Assembly (NCBI GenBank): GCA_963693085.1
Contig: OY856409.1
Coordinates: 1,621,163,211 to 1,621,227,210, forward strand
Length of the DNA stretch: 64,000 nucleotides
Origin: Alisma plantago-aquatica
Taxonomy: Eukaryota > Streptophyta > Magnoliopsida > Alismatales > Alismataceae
Reading direction: 5' to 3'
How positions within the stretch are numbered: position 1 is the stretch's first letter; each line of letters opens with the position of its first letter. Below the pieces are notes generated by a model, which saw nothing but the letters and a program-made list of their open reading frames with translations, was not told the DNA's origin and ran no database searches. This document shows positions 22,745-33,764 of this stretch, piece by piece. Both the position numbers and the translations under genes were made by a program.

Positions 22745-23925
22745 AATGCAGGTCAATCATACGAAAACAAGCTATTTATACAAGATATTTTGGAGTTGTT
22801 TCATTATGATTGGCTGAATACATCTATGATAGAGATGTGGATATGGTGAGATCTTGTTTATATATCTGTATACCTTGTTTTGTATATGGTGATATGGTTT
22901 CTTATATATTAATGCATACGTAATACATGTTTTGATGCCACTTACACATGATATGTACATATTTTGCATTTTCCCATGTGGGATTTTTGGTTCCATCTTT
23001 GATTAGTCTTGTGGATACATACCCTTCTTCAGTTACTTCATATTGTTGTATTGCTTTTGAATATTTTGGTAAAAATAAGAAGACAGTGATAATAACTCCA
23101 TTCAATGTCGAGTAAGTTTACTTTGCTTATAATTTGGACTGAAGAAAATTACATTTTTATTGTGGATTTTGAATTATTAATTTTTAACTTTATTACCTAT
23201 AGTGGTAGGCATTGGGAGTTACTAGTTATTGTCCCCAAGATGTTCACTGTCTATTATCTAGATCCTACGGGGAACGAATTGAAAACATTATATGGACACA
23301 TAATGAAACGGCCATTATTCCCGTGAGAAATATTTCATATTTTTATATCCGTTAACATCTGTTATTACATTACTATTTAATTATTCAATTTAATGTGCTA
23401 CACTAGAATGTAGGGCTTTACAAGAGTTCAAAAAAGATGGAGGAAAGATCTCTAGGAAAAAGAATCAGCCACTAATTTGGGAGAACGTGAAAGTAATTTA
23501 CCAACTCCAATGTATACATTATTTATATAAACTGTGCTTATTTGTATTTTTGAATATTTTGTATGTTTCAATTTATCGCGTGCTACACAAGACTACGGCT
23601 GGGCATGTGCCTACTATGTGATGTGATTTATGGACATAATCATCAAATATGCCGCAATTGAAATCGATATTATACATAAGGTATTATATATAGTCATCAG
23701 ATAATATGAAATATATCAATCTTATCATATATTATTAATTATATATATACGTCATTCTCTTTGCAGGTGTTTAAAACTGACTTCAGTACAGGTGGAAAGT
23801 TATTATATGTACAGACTCCCTATACGAGGGAGGAATTAGATGTTGTAAGAGAAGAATGGGAAAAAGCCCTACAAGTAGTGGGAAGTTTTAAATATAATTT
23901 GGATACTAATGGCGATGATGAATAA
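22745..23925 (+). pseudogene. Ulp1-type cysteine protease domain at the end of the CACTA-1 second gene
   Basis: Ulp1/SENP proteases remove SUMO from proteins. Exon-like blocks are ENKLFIQDILELFHYDWLNT (about 22760), FEYFGKNKKTVIITPFNVE (about 23056), GRHWELLVIVPKMFTVYYLD (23204-23263) and TQDYGWACAYYVM (23588-23626). The last is EELDVVREEWEKALQVVGSF (about 23833), ending at a stop near 23925. The catalytic residues are in place: His at 23210-23212, Asp at 23261-23263, Cys at 23606-23608 with a preceding Gln. Blocks are separated by AT-rich introns; a TGA follows YYVM. The same domain, also with its Cys and His, is in CACTA-2. Confidence 0.8.
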
Positions 23926-23939
23926 AGAATGATATTTCT

Positions 23940-24280
23940 AAACTTTGTTCTCATAATTATTGTTGTGTGAATGTGAATGACTTTTCTTAATTATCATATG
24001 TGCGAATGTGAATGAGTTTTTTTGATCAATACATGAATGTCTGAATGTGAAAAGAGATGAATGAATGGAACTGAATGTAAATGTAAATGACTTTGTAGGT
24101 TTCTACATGCATCTGATCAATACATGTGTCTGAATGTGAATGACTTTGTAGGTTTGTGGCCTGTTGTTGACTGATATCAATGGATGTTGTAAACCTACAA
24201 TTCAAAACTGAACTGCAGGTTATGCATCCTGTTGACCAGCTATACAGCAGACCTACAAACTTATAAGAAAAAAATCAGAA
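23940..24280. other. Non-coding stretch with GAATGTGAATGACTTT repeats
   Basis: Several imperfect copies of GAATGTGAATGA occur, two of them extended to AATGACTTTGTAGGTTT. They recall the minisatellite at 20276 and fill the space after the second gene. No coding signal is seen. Confidence 0.6.
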
Positions 24281-24289
24281 CATAGTCGT

Positions 24290-24808
24290 CGGTTATTTGC
24301 ATAAAATTGACACCAATGACATACATCATCAGATATTAGCAAAAAATCGACATTTTTTCTTGGTTGGCGTCGGTTATGTGTAAGAACCGACGCCTATTAT
24401 GGCCAGGTACCACGACCATGTTGGGAAGCCATGGCCGTGCTGGCAGGGATATGGTGTCGGTTATTGTTTAATAACCAACACGTTTAACCATGATATAATG
24501 TCAGTTTTCTTTACTAACTGACACTTTTAGTTCCCTTGCTAGCGTGTTTTCAGTAGAGAGAAGGGTTATGGTGTCAGTGTTTGTTTAATAACTGACGTCT
24601 TCGGTCATGATAGAGTGTCAGTTTTCCTTAAGAACCGACGCTTATAGTTCCCTTGCTGGCATATTTTCGGTGGCGGGAAGGGTTATGGTGTCAGTTAGAA
24701 ATCGACGCTGAAGGTGTCGACTTTTCGCGGCACCCACTTGGGTGTCGCTTTCAAACCAACGCTAAAGGATCGAAATAACTGACATCAAAGGCCTTTTCTA
24801 TAGTAGTG
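24290..24808. repeat. CACTA-1 right subterminal hairpin array and terminal repeat
   Basis: At least seven GTCGGTT...AACCGAC pairs over spacers of about 8-14 bases are present, for example GGCGTCGGTT then AACCGACGCC at about 24367-24391. The motif is that of the left array. The terminus is CTATAGTAGTG ending at 24808. Confidence 0.87.
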
Positions 24809-24811
24809 TTG

Positions 24812-25277
24812 AGTGTTTAATGTTAATCTTGCTAAAGTAGAAGAAGCTATAAGTGTTAAGTTTATTGAGACTAACCCCTCTATTCCCAAAGATGTTGTTC
24901 CAAATGATCATGTTGCATGTGAGGTAATTCCTATTCTAAAAGAACTCAACATCACCTAAAAGGAAAAATAGGTGGTCACTCAAGAAGAAGAGGAATATGA
25001 AGAGAAGAAGGATCCAACTCCCCAATTTGCAAAGAATCATCCAAAAGAGTTGATCTTAGGTGATCTATGAAAGAGTAAAGACACATGCTACATTCGACAA
25101 AGAACAAGCCAACAATGCCTTCATCTCACAACTCAAGCCAAAGAACGTCAAAGAAGCTCTTGGGTATGATGAGTGGATCCTAGCCATGCAAAAAGAGTTG
25201 AAGCAATTTGAAAAGAACAAAGTATGGATCATAATGCCAAGACCAACTGACAAAATGAACATTGGCACAAAGTGGGT
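24812..25277 (+). pseudogene. Sirevirus pol, end of integrase to start of reverse transcriptase
   Basis: This segment lies between the two CACTA insertions. It begins with the integrase C-terminal part (VFNVNLAKVEEAISVKF) and an acidic linker. After a frame change at about 25060 it enters the reverse transcriptase N-terminus (GYDEWILAMQKELKQFEKNK, about 25165-25225) and reaches NIGTKWV at the CACTA-2 boundary. Frames rejoin exactly with 49880 onward when the insertion is ignored. Confidence 0.85.
25275..25277 (+). other. Target-site duplication of CACTA-2 (left copy)
   Basis: GGT precedes the element and GGT (49877-49879) follows it. The duplication is perfect and restores the reverse transcriptase frame through the K-W-V-Y-R residues. 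Confidence 0.92.
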
Positions 25278-25740
25278 CACTAGTACAATAATGGTCTATT
25301 GCGTCGTTTTTTTTAAGCCTGTAGCGTCACTTTTTAGCTGACATCTAAGTGGCCTTCGCTAGAGAAATTTCTCTATAGGGTTGGTTTTTTTAACCAAAGA
25401 AAACCGACCTTATATAGTAAAAACCGACCCAAGAAGCTGTCAAAAACTAGCCCCAAATGAGAAAAGAAAATGTACCTGAACCCTATAAGGTCAGTTTTTG
25501 TTAATAACTGACCCTAGAGATGCTCTGTAAGGACGGTTATATGAAGAAAACCGACTCAATAGAGTCTACAACTGTGTTAGAATATGGTAGAACGGCCGTG
25601 CCACGTAGCACGACTATTCTACCATATCCCAACACGACCGTGCTATGCGACACGACCATTCTATGCCGCAACACAGACATGCTATGTGGCACGGACAAGA
25701 TACCTATAAGGTCAGTTTTTTAAGATAACCGACCCTATAG
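25278..25740. repeat. CACTA-2 left (3') subterminal array
   Basis: Paired AGGTCGGTT-type and AACCGACCT-type motifs are present, for example AGGTCAGTTTTTGTTAATAA then CTGACCCT at about 25488-25515. In addition 25575-25690 holds CACGGCCGTGC-like palindromic units (GGCCGTGCCACG, ACGACCGTGCTATGC). The same two motif types recur at the right end of the element. Confidence 0.85.
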
Positions 25741-25999
25741 GGTATAATGTTTTTTAATAAAATTCTATAGAAATAGAATAGAAGAACAAAAAGAACCAGG
25801 ATATGGGAGAGGAGAGCATTGATGCTCAACCGTCACCATTCCAAACCACACATTCATAAAAAAATGATTCATATATTCAGTTGAGTTACAATAATCACAT
25901 CATCATTTACAAAATAATAGATTGCAAGTCTAAGATGATTTTAAATGCCAGATACAAAAGTAAATATGAAAGAGTACTAAAACTACATACATAAATGGA

Positions 26000-27130
26000 G
26001 CGAGCATATTTAATCCAATGCTATATTGACTTCATTTATAAAAGCATCTGACCACTCTTCTCAGAATTCATTTAAGTCCTCACATATGTAAGGCTCAGTT
26101 GTAAAGATCTGTAACAGAAAATGCACTTGGTAATATTTTATAAAATGACTACAATCACTTGTAAATTTATGATGTTATTCTTTATTACCTGATCTATAGT
26201 TTGAATGTCATGTGATGCTTGTTTGACAATAGCTTGCATATATTTCATTACATAGTAGCCACAGGCCCAACCATTATTTTATATAGGACATTACAGATAA
26301 CGAATTATACTTAATGTTAGTAAACTACTATAAACAGTAGTTGAGATAAGACTATAAGAGTTGACATATAAGAGTTGAAAATTAATACATATAATACTAA
26401 GTTGTTGTCAAAGTAGCTACATTGACATTTTTCACAGTCAATGTCTTTAATTTTGTGGGTATTTGTACCCCAGCTTCATGAAAAACATTTATACCCCTAT
26501 CAATTAAACGATAGTTGGTAAAATAGAAATTATGAATAGAAATGTCATGTTGAAGCATTGACTAAATTTATGCTTACTCCATACCTAGAAATTTCAGTTT
26601 GTGACCCCTTGTTGTTTTACCCATTGGGTCAAGATAATAAAGTGTCATCAATTTTGGGACAATCATCACTAATTCCCAATGTCTAGCTCTGAGTAAGAAT
26701 AAAAAAACATTAAAATAAATAATTTTATTCATTATTAAAATTATATTTAATAAAAATACTTACTGGACGTTAAAAGGAATTAGGATAATTTCCTTCCCCT
26801 CACTAGCAAAATATTTGAATGCAGTATAGAAGTACTCATTCACATCCTCAATATGTGTCTCCACTTGACTAGTGATTGAAAGAATTAAGAATCCAACATT
26901 TCTTATATCAAAGTTTGTGGTCTCGGTATATAAATGGATGTAAAACATTTGTAATTATTTCCATATATAGAAATAAGCTAAAAATATGTATTGGAATTTT
27001 CTATATTGATAGATCCTTACCTTATCCATACTTCTATTATCTAAGTATTCATTCAATCATACTGGAACAACTCTATAATATCATCAAGAAAAATATAACT
27101 GTCAAAGTTCCTCCCAGTTGCATCTTCTGT
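26000..27130 (-). pseudogene. Ulp1-type cysteine protease domain of CACTA-2
   Basis: On the minus strand the blocks are FKYFASEGKEIILIPFNVQ (26763-26820), RHWELVMIVPKLMTLYYLD (about 26630-26690), NGWACGYYVMKYMQAIVKQA (about 26210-26275) and EEWSDAFINEV (about 26030-26070). They match CACTA-1 block for block. Catalytic His is encoded at 26679-26681 and Cys at 26261-26263. AT-rich segments between the blocks look like introns. The LTR insertion at 27136 separates this domain from the rest of its gene, so it cannot be expressed as one product. Confidence 0.8.
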
Positions 27131-27135
27131 TAAAT
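27131..27135 (+). other. Target-site duplication of the non-autonomous LTR element (left copy)
   Basis: TAAAT is repeated exactly at 42589-42593. Confidence 0.93.
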
Positions 27136-28775
27136 TGATAAATGTGTTTTCATCATTTTTATTTACATCTTTTAGATATCTTTTTAGGATTGTTTTGTTG
27201 TTTATTTTCTTAGTTTTATAATTAATTGCATTATATCATATTTTTTAAAAGTAGAATTTTAATTATATTTTCTTGGATTTTTTAAGGAAATAGGATAAAT
27301 ATTCTTGGAGTATAATTGCACAGTTTGCAGCAGTCATGTAATGATTGTATACTCATCACCAAAAGTGCCATAACTCTTGCATCCAAAGTCCAAATGGAGT
27401 GTACAAGTATTCATTGGAAAGAAAATTTCATTTCTTAAAAGAATATCCTATTATTTGGACCACTTTTATGATTTTTACGGGAGAGAAATAAGTTCGAAAT
27501 TGCTTCTGTGGGAATCTGCATTAAAGAGAGTTACATGGTCAAGATAAGTAAAGCCTATCAAATTTCTATTGACCAGATCTAGAAAAATTCAAAAGGAAAG
27601 CTCCCTATATTTTTTCTCCCTCTTTTTTTGGGTAGCCTAACCCTCATTCTCCTATAAAAGTAGGGGCACTTCCTTCTCTCAAGGCCATCTTTGGTATTAT
27701 CTTTGTACGAGATTTCTAAACAATCTTCTTGTGTTCTTATGTTATTGTGTTCTTTCCATCAATAAAGATTAGTTTTTACAAGCTAAGTGTTTCCTTCAAT
27801 TGTTGCTCTTTTACTTTTCTCATTTAGATCTAGTTTATTCTTCCTCTTATTCTTCTGTAGACTCGAGCAAGGGATTAAGCGTCGGCCATTTCATTGACTC
27901 TAGCCGAAGGAACTGTCCTTTAGTAAGACTAGACTATGGCTAGAACTCTTCTTCCCTCTGTCTCCCTTTTCTCCACAAGCATGAGTGAGTAGTTCTCTAT
28001 CGAGGCAAGGGGAATAACTCCTTAGCCATGACTTTATCGACTTTTCCTTAAAAATGATTCTAGATGGCTTTTGGGTTTGATAACTAATTGATCTATCAAA
28101 GTAATTAATTGGTTTGATCAAAAGTTAATCTGGAAGGATATGACCGTGGAAGTTCGGATTTAGAACAACAAACCCAATCACATAGGAGTTTTGAAATGAC
28201 CATGGATCTTCTTCTTTTAGGATGATGAACTAAGAAGCATGAGCACCAAGACCATTGGGCTCATGTGGAGTCCATCTCTAGTGGATTTTTATTAATTCAC
28301 TTGCCTTCATCGAATATGTTGTTTTTAAGGATTGGTTTGTTTTTGCCTAGGCTAAGGTGGTGTAAACCCCTAAAGCCTCGATTTCCATCTCTTGATTTAA
28401 TCACCGCTTGCTTTTGCTTTCTTTAATTCCTTATCTTTTCATTCATAATAGTTTTTCTTGTGCTAACAACAATCTTAATTTTCCTTGTGACAGGGCAAAT
28501 TTATATTCTTGTCAAGTGCATTTTCATTCTTGCATTTCTTTCCTTAGTCTTAATCACCAACCCCCAAAACTTAACTTTTACTTTCTGTTCTAAATCTAAA
28601 AAATACCAAAAACAAATAACAAGTTCTTCAAATAATTGGGATTAGAGATAACAATCTTAATAAGTTATCTTGTGGGATCGACTCTTTCTATACTAGCCTT
28701 AGTCGGAAGTAGAAAAAGGATTAAACTCTAAGATAAATATCTTAGTGATTGTAAGTGCTAAATGACGCATTAACA
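27136..28775 (+). repeat. 5' LTR of the non-autonomous element
   Basis: It pairs with 40972-42588. TATAAAAG is at 27653-27660. Confidence 0.95.
27653..27660 (+). promoter_or_regulatory. TATA box in the 5' LTR of the non-autonomous element
   Basis: TATAAAAG after CTCCTATAAAAG context is conserved in the 3' LTR (41493-41500) and is the likely promoter core. Confidence 0.6.
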
Positions 28776-28778
28776 ATT

Positions 28779-28796
28779 TGGCGCCGTTGCCGGGGA
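28779..28796 (+). other. tRNA-Asp primer binding site
   Basis: TGGCGCCGTTGCCGGGGA, three bases after the LTR, is fully complementary to the 3' end of plant tRNA-Asp as I know it. The same 18 bases are at 63768-63785. Confidence 0.92.
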
Positions 28797-29084
28797 CAAC
28801 AGATTTATTTCTTTCGAACCCCAACAGTTTTTGAAAAACTTTTTTTTTCTTTTTTTTATATGCCTTCCGAGTAATATTTCGGAAATGCTACTCCTCTTTC
28901 TGCTGAGTTTCCATTCCAGCAGTACATTTTTTATGTAACACGCTAGTCAGTAAAAAAAATTGTAATTTTAGTTTGGGTTTGTAAATTCTAACCTTGTGTA
29001 AATTACTTTATCTTCTTCATTTGTAATTTATGGTCTTGTACAAATCCTTAGTTCTCTTTTAAATTATATAAAAAAAACTTTCAA

Positions 29085-30912
29085 ATGGAGTGGGCATTGC
29101 AATATCCCCCACAATGTTATTATTGTGGTCATTGCTACCATGCATCTCTGGTCTGTCCAACTTTATCCCATAGCACCCCTCTCTATGAGCCCTTTCATCC
29201 TGGTGGGTACAATGTAAATCCTTATTTCTCTGAGAACCAATATGGGGAACCTTGCTATCCATATTATGAGAGAGGGTACGACCAACAAAACTTTGGGGGA
29301 AATGGACCTATATATGATACCCAATATAATCCTCAACAAGAAGAGAAACTTAGGTCCCTAGAGAAGATGGCAGCAAAACTCATAACTAGCCAAACCTTAT
29401 TGGCTACCTTGTTGAAAGCCCAATCCCAAAACCCAGATGTCCCAAATATGTTCCCCCATGACTTGGTGACATCTTGTAATATTGTATCTTCCCACCATGA
29501 TGAGAGAAATGGAAATTACAATCCACCATCTTCTGAAGATTATTATGAGGAGCAACACCATAACCAACATACTGGGTACCATGACCAAGATCCTTATGGG
29601 GGGAATGGTGAGGATGGTAAATTTTTTGGGATGTATGAATCTAATAATGAAAATCAACTAAAAGAGAAACTTGGGGCTTTAGAAAAAATGATAGTAGAAG
29701 GACAGAAAAAACTAGAAACCAGCCAAGCCTTTTTAGCTACCTTACTAGAGGCCCAAGCACAAAAATCTATGGAGGACTTAAAGCAACCAAAGATGGTTCT
29801 TCCCAATGATGATGATGATGATGATCTAATTTTTATGTCATATACGTCAAATTCTAAAGAAACAATACATACCATGCGGTCATATTTCTTGTGCGATGAG
29901 GACGTTGGCATTACTTCCCTTGGAGACCTTATTACTCGAGTATGAAAAGTCAATCTCAGAGAGTCGTCCTAAAGACCCAAAAACCTTTCCCAGCATTTGC
30001 AAAAGTCTAATTGTTATTTACAACCAATTCCCTCTGATAGGATCTATTCTGGATAATGAGCAACCAACCTCCATTGATGAAATGATTCCTCCCATTCTGC
30101 CACAACCAATTCCCATTCTACATAAGGATTATATAGAAGGGGAGAACTCCTTAGAAGAAATCCATATACCCCCTTCTGCTGGCTGCGAAGAATATATCCC
30201 CATTTTTATCCTTCAAGAACCCTTGGGAAATCCTTGCATAGAGGAACTACAGTTACCTGCAATATCAACCATGAAATCCATCTATCCCAAGGTTGATTGC
30301 ATGAATTTTTAGGAGAGCCAAAATACATATGATGCTGATTTAAATTCATGTGTCCCTTTCATATTACCACCAATTTTACTATATGTAGATCAATATGACA
30401 GAGGGAAAGCAAAGCCTGATCCCCCACCCGATGTTGTAGAGTCGACACCATTTGTGCCACCCACTGAACACCCGCCAATCCCCCTCAAGCCACTCACGTT
30501 TATGACATTTCCTTTACTACTAAAGGAAGATGTGTGGATCCTTTTGGAAGGAGTGCGAGGAAAAAGACATTATGAAATCGTCTTTCAGCCTCTACGATCA
30601 CCCATCAATTGGGTGTACCATGAATCTCCTTTGTTCAAAGCTACAACCATCATTAACATCCCCTTCAGCTGGACATTTTTTGAGCTACCAGGACCTCCCG
30701 GTGATCTCAGTGATTTTCTTCCCTCCATCCTGGATTTGCTTTTTGCTTGGGATGAGCAAAATTTAATGTTCGGGGTGGAGGTGGGTGGTACGTACTCCTT
30801 CCACCTACACTATCTTATTTTTCTGAAAATTTTTATTATGCTATATAATTTAGTTTTAATTTCCTTTAAAAAATCACAAATTTTCAAAATTTTTAGTTTG
30901 GCCCTTATCTAG
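29085..30912 (+). pseudogene. Gag-like protein of the non-autonomous LTR element, nearly open
   Basis: The frame 29085-29942 starts MEWALQYPPQ and has an early CCHC zinc knuckle, CYYCGHCYHASLVC (C-x2-C-x4-H-x4-C), then a low-complexity Asn/Tyr/His region. Two similar helical modules follow: KLRSLEKMAAKLITSQTLLA near residue 88 and KLGALEKMIVEGQKKLETSQ near residue 193. It ends in an Asp run. A shift of one base near 29900-29940 continues into a second frame that is open to 30912 except for one TAG at 30310-30312. That part is proline-rich, ending with an unrecognised segment (LLKEDVWILLEGVRGKRHYE, about 30520). The total is about 600 codons. The zinc knuckle suggests nucleic-acid binding; the rest has no function I recognise. 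Confidence 0.65.
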
Positions 30913-31404
30913 TCGGCCATGTTTTATTTCTTTTGTTGCAAAATGGCCTTTATCTAGTCGGCCATTGAGTAGACATATATCATTGTACCCCAAATTGAAT
31001 TTAGTAATTTTTTTGCAAAATCTATTACAAATTTCCATGAATGAAACCACCATGTCACCTAGGACCCCTAATAACATCACTCCTCATAATAGTTGGCAAG
31101 TCATAAGGAATCGATCAGAATCAAGCATAATTTTTGCTATATTTAAGCAATGGATTATCTTGTTATAAAATTTGTATGATGATTTATAGGAATACTCTAA
31201 CTAGAGCAATGACACTCTTTGATGAAAATAGAAAAAAAATTGAAAGTTATAAGCCCAAGAAAATCTCTTCATTCCCTCTATTTTTCTTCTAAAAAAGAGA
31301 AGCAAAGAATCACCACCAGACAAAAATCAAGTCCGGGGTGGCATGCTTTCCAAAATAAAAACTCCATACCCCACAAAGGGGCGTACCATCAAAATATGGA
31401 AAAA
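30913..31404 (+). other. Internal sequence of the non-autonomous element up to Copia-B
   Basis: A repeated phrase, TTATCTAGTCGGCCAT, occurs at about 30905 and 30950. The rest is A-rich with no coding signal. AAAAG at 31401-31405 is the Copia-B target duplication. Confidence 0.6.
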
Positions 31405-31960
31405 GTGTTGGGTTTTAAGGGAGGCAGAGAAGGTAGCGGAAACAATAAAAATTCACCCCCAAACCCGGAACAAGGAAACACGTCAACGTCTATATAATAG
31501 GAAATGATGGTTTGTGGAAGCATACCTTGTCCCGAGGCTTGCTCGGCAACAATACTTCGCGCCTTGCGCGGTCTTCAAATCCGGTCTTCGACGGTGTCTG
31601 TGCAGCTCCTGGTCGCACCGGGACTGACGACTCCTGATCTCACTGGAGTGTCGGATGACAGTTGTCCTCCTGAGTGACAGAAACCTCCCACCTCTGAAGT
31701 AGTCCACACGGACCACCTGGAACTCCACACTCCTTGTCCCATAAGGAAGTGGAAGGAGTCGCACCCTCCTGTTGACGTACTAGTCGCCAACACACTCTCC
31801 TGCCTCCAGTTGTAACTGTAGTTGTCCTTCCCTTGCTGCACCTCCCTTTGTGGGTAGCACTTGCTCGGGCTATCTCTCAGTTACCAAAACCAGAGAGAAC
31901 GACAACTTTGCAGAGCAACTGATTGCACTGAGTTGTACTTTGAGAAGCCCCCAATACCCC

Positions 31961-31968
31961 TATATATA
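31961..31968 (-). promoter_or_regulatory. TATA box in the Copia-B 3' LTR
   Basis: TATATATA (read on either strand) lies in GGGGTATTGGGGG context on the minus strand. The equivalent in the other LTR is 38862-38869. Confidence 0.5.
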
Positions 31969-32070
31969 GGAGGGTCATGGGATAGGGTTCTCCATCCTGG
32001 GCAATGAGGGACTAAAAGCAGGAGTAGAAAGGTTTGCGATTTTCCACAAAACAACCAACTCGCAACCTAA

Positions 32071-32435
32071 ACCGATCAGTTCACAAGTGAACCGGTCGGT
32101 TGACACTCAACCGATCGGTTGGGACACATGAGCCGGCCAGTTCACTTTCTGAACCAGTCGGTTCATGGTCTTGACCAGTTCCCGATTGACTTTCCAACTT
32201 TTGTTTCTAATTGGTATCAAATACCAATCCTTGTTCCAATCAAATTGGGCAAGTGAAACACAAGGAAAATTCTCACCAATCCGACTTTCCCAAGTTGCTC
32301 AGTTGCACCAGTTGAATCGATCGTTTCACAACTTGAAACAATCGGTTCACCCTGATCTTGAGCCGATCGGTTCAACACTTGAGCCAACCGGTTCACCAAG
32401 ATCAGTCGACCGGTTCATCACGTGAACTGATCGGT
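32071..32435. repeat. ACCGATCGGTT palindrome array in Copia-B 3' LTR
   Basis: About a dozen copies or variants of the self-complementary core ACCGATCGGT (also ACCGGTCGGT) occur in two groups (32071-32165 and 32320-32435). Each is flanked by TGA or TCA so that neighbours also pair with one another (GTGAACCGGTCGGTTGACAC). Confidence 0.9.
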
Positions 32436-33626
32436 TGGGAGTACAGGTTGTGCAGAATCAGTCTATTGCGATTTCAATCAATCCGAGACTCCAATCAATG
32501 TGTCCAACACCTTGAACATTATGATATTAAACTATCAATTGACTGAGTGTTTAATTGAACTACTAAACTCCTTTAGTAATCAATCTAAACATTGCTTGTG
32601 GACAAAACTCCTCTTCCAGGTTAAATCCTATGTGTGTGACCCTACAGGTCCATTTCACGTTGGCAGTGAAAGTCCATAACACTTATGACTTCACAAGCAA
32701 AGAGCGGTGCCTAGTCACACATCAGTGCTACCCAAGTGAAAGTAGAAAGTTGGAGAACAACTTTCAATCCTACAATCCGTGAATGGTGTTACAGTGAATG
32801 TACAATTCCTTTTTCACTGATATTCCCAATGAACTCGAGGCATGGAACAGTCATCCTGTCAACGTTCATTCACTTTCTTGATCTCAGAGTAGACTGGAAG
32901 AGATATGTATGCCATCAATATCACATACTGATTCACACATGCGTGCACTCCTTTCTCAATCCTACTCATCAAGTGGCCATGGATATCAAACTCCCTCAGG
33001 AGGGACAAATCCCATATCTATCACTCACCCCTCAAAAGCCCCATGTGTCAAAGCCACCCAATCATAACCTTTATAACAACCCATGTTTCAGGACTGCGTT
33101 TGATGATGTCAAAGTGTGCCCAACGACATGTGTTGAGTGTAGTGATTTCAGGTCTAAGAATCACACTCACCACCATCACTGTGAGTAGTGACTGTGACTA
33201 CCATGACATGGTTCCATGTGTCAAACTCAAGGTGGGTCTGTCCGGTACACTTGTTCTCTAACAAGTACCTATGTGTTTGGTTTGATATCCCTATATCATG
33301 ACTAATGAGATTTTGTCATCAACCAACACCACAATCTAGCCTTGTGTGTCATTGCTGTCTATCTACCTTCCACAATGACATCTGACTAGGGACATAACAA
33401 GAATGTACAAACTCTTAGCATCTGTATGATCTCATCGTTCAGGTCCTTAACCTGAAAGCATACATCATTGAGTACTGTCATTCTCTAGACATTCAATCTG
33501 TTCTATCACTATCTCATATGACTGAACCAGAAAGAATTGGAAGTTTGCCTTTGATGTTTATCAAATCAATCTTAATGTATCCCACCAATCATCCCATGAT
33601 TGGCTCTCAGGGCATACATACCAACA

Positions 33627-33764
33627 AAAAGCGCACACGAAAAAAATATTGTGACCAATGTAGCACCAACTCTATAAATTCATATCCCGAATCGAATAGA
33701 GGAGGGATCAATATATTTTTGTCACTTTTTCCTTTGTTTTCACACCCCCAAATTCATCCTATTC
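33627..33764 (+). repeat. Duplicate of the right flank of Copia-B, located inside the element
   Basis: These 138 bases start with the target duplication AAAAG and match 40540-40677 with only about three or four differences. 40540-40677 is sequence of the surrounding LTR element. Here the copy sits between the Copia-B 3' LTR and its truncated pol, where RNase H and the purine tract should be. Confidence 0.92.

Larger units (their letters stand above)
14739..24808 (+). mobile_element. CACTA-1: En/Spm-type DNA transposon inserted in the Sirevirus integrase region
   Basis: Terminal inverted repeats are CACTACTATAGAAATGGC on the left and, read inward, CACTACTATAGAAAAGGCC on the right. Contents in order are a subterminal hairpin array, a G+C-rich 20-base tandem repeat, a foldback, a transposase pseudogene (16993-20100), a minisatellite, a second gene with Transposase_24-like and Ulp1-like parts (20401-23925), and a second subterminal array. 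It is 10 kb with all coding parts interrupted, so it could move only with help. Confidence 0.92.
31406..33626 (-). repeat. Copia-B 3' LTR
   Basis: On the plus strand it begins TGTTGGG and ends CATACATACCAACA. In sense it starts TGTTGGTATGTATGCCC. TATA is at 31961-31968. The ACCGATCGGTT motif array is at 32071-32435. It is slightly shorter than the other LTR because it lacks one 21-base unit of that array. Confidence 0.95.

Noticed and set aside
31483..31841. Pairs of open frames in the Copia-B LTRs (also 38375-38749)
   Set aside because: They fall wholly inside LTR sequence and are by-products of its CG-rich third; the two LTRs encode different peptides.
33043..33261. Copia-B LTR frames that resemble one another between 33043 and 40104
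   Set aside because: They are the same LTR read twice, not a duplicated gene.
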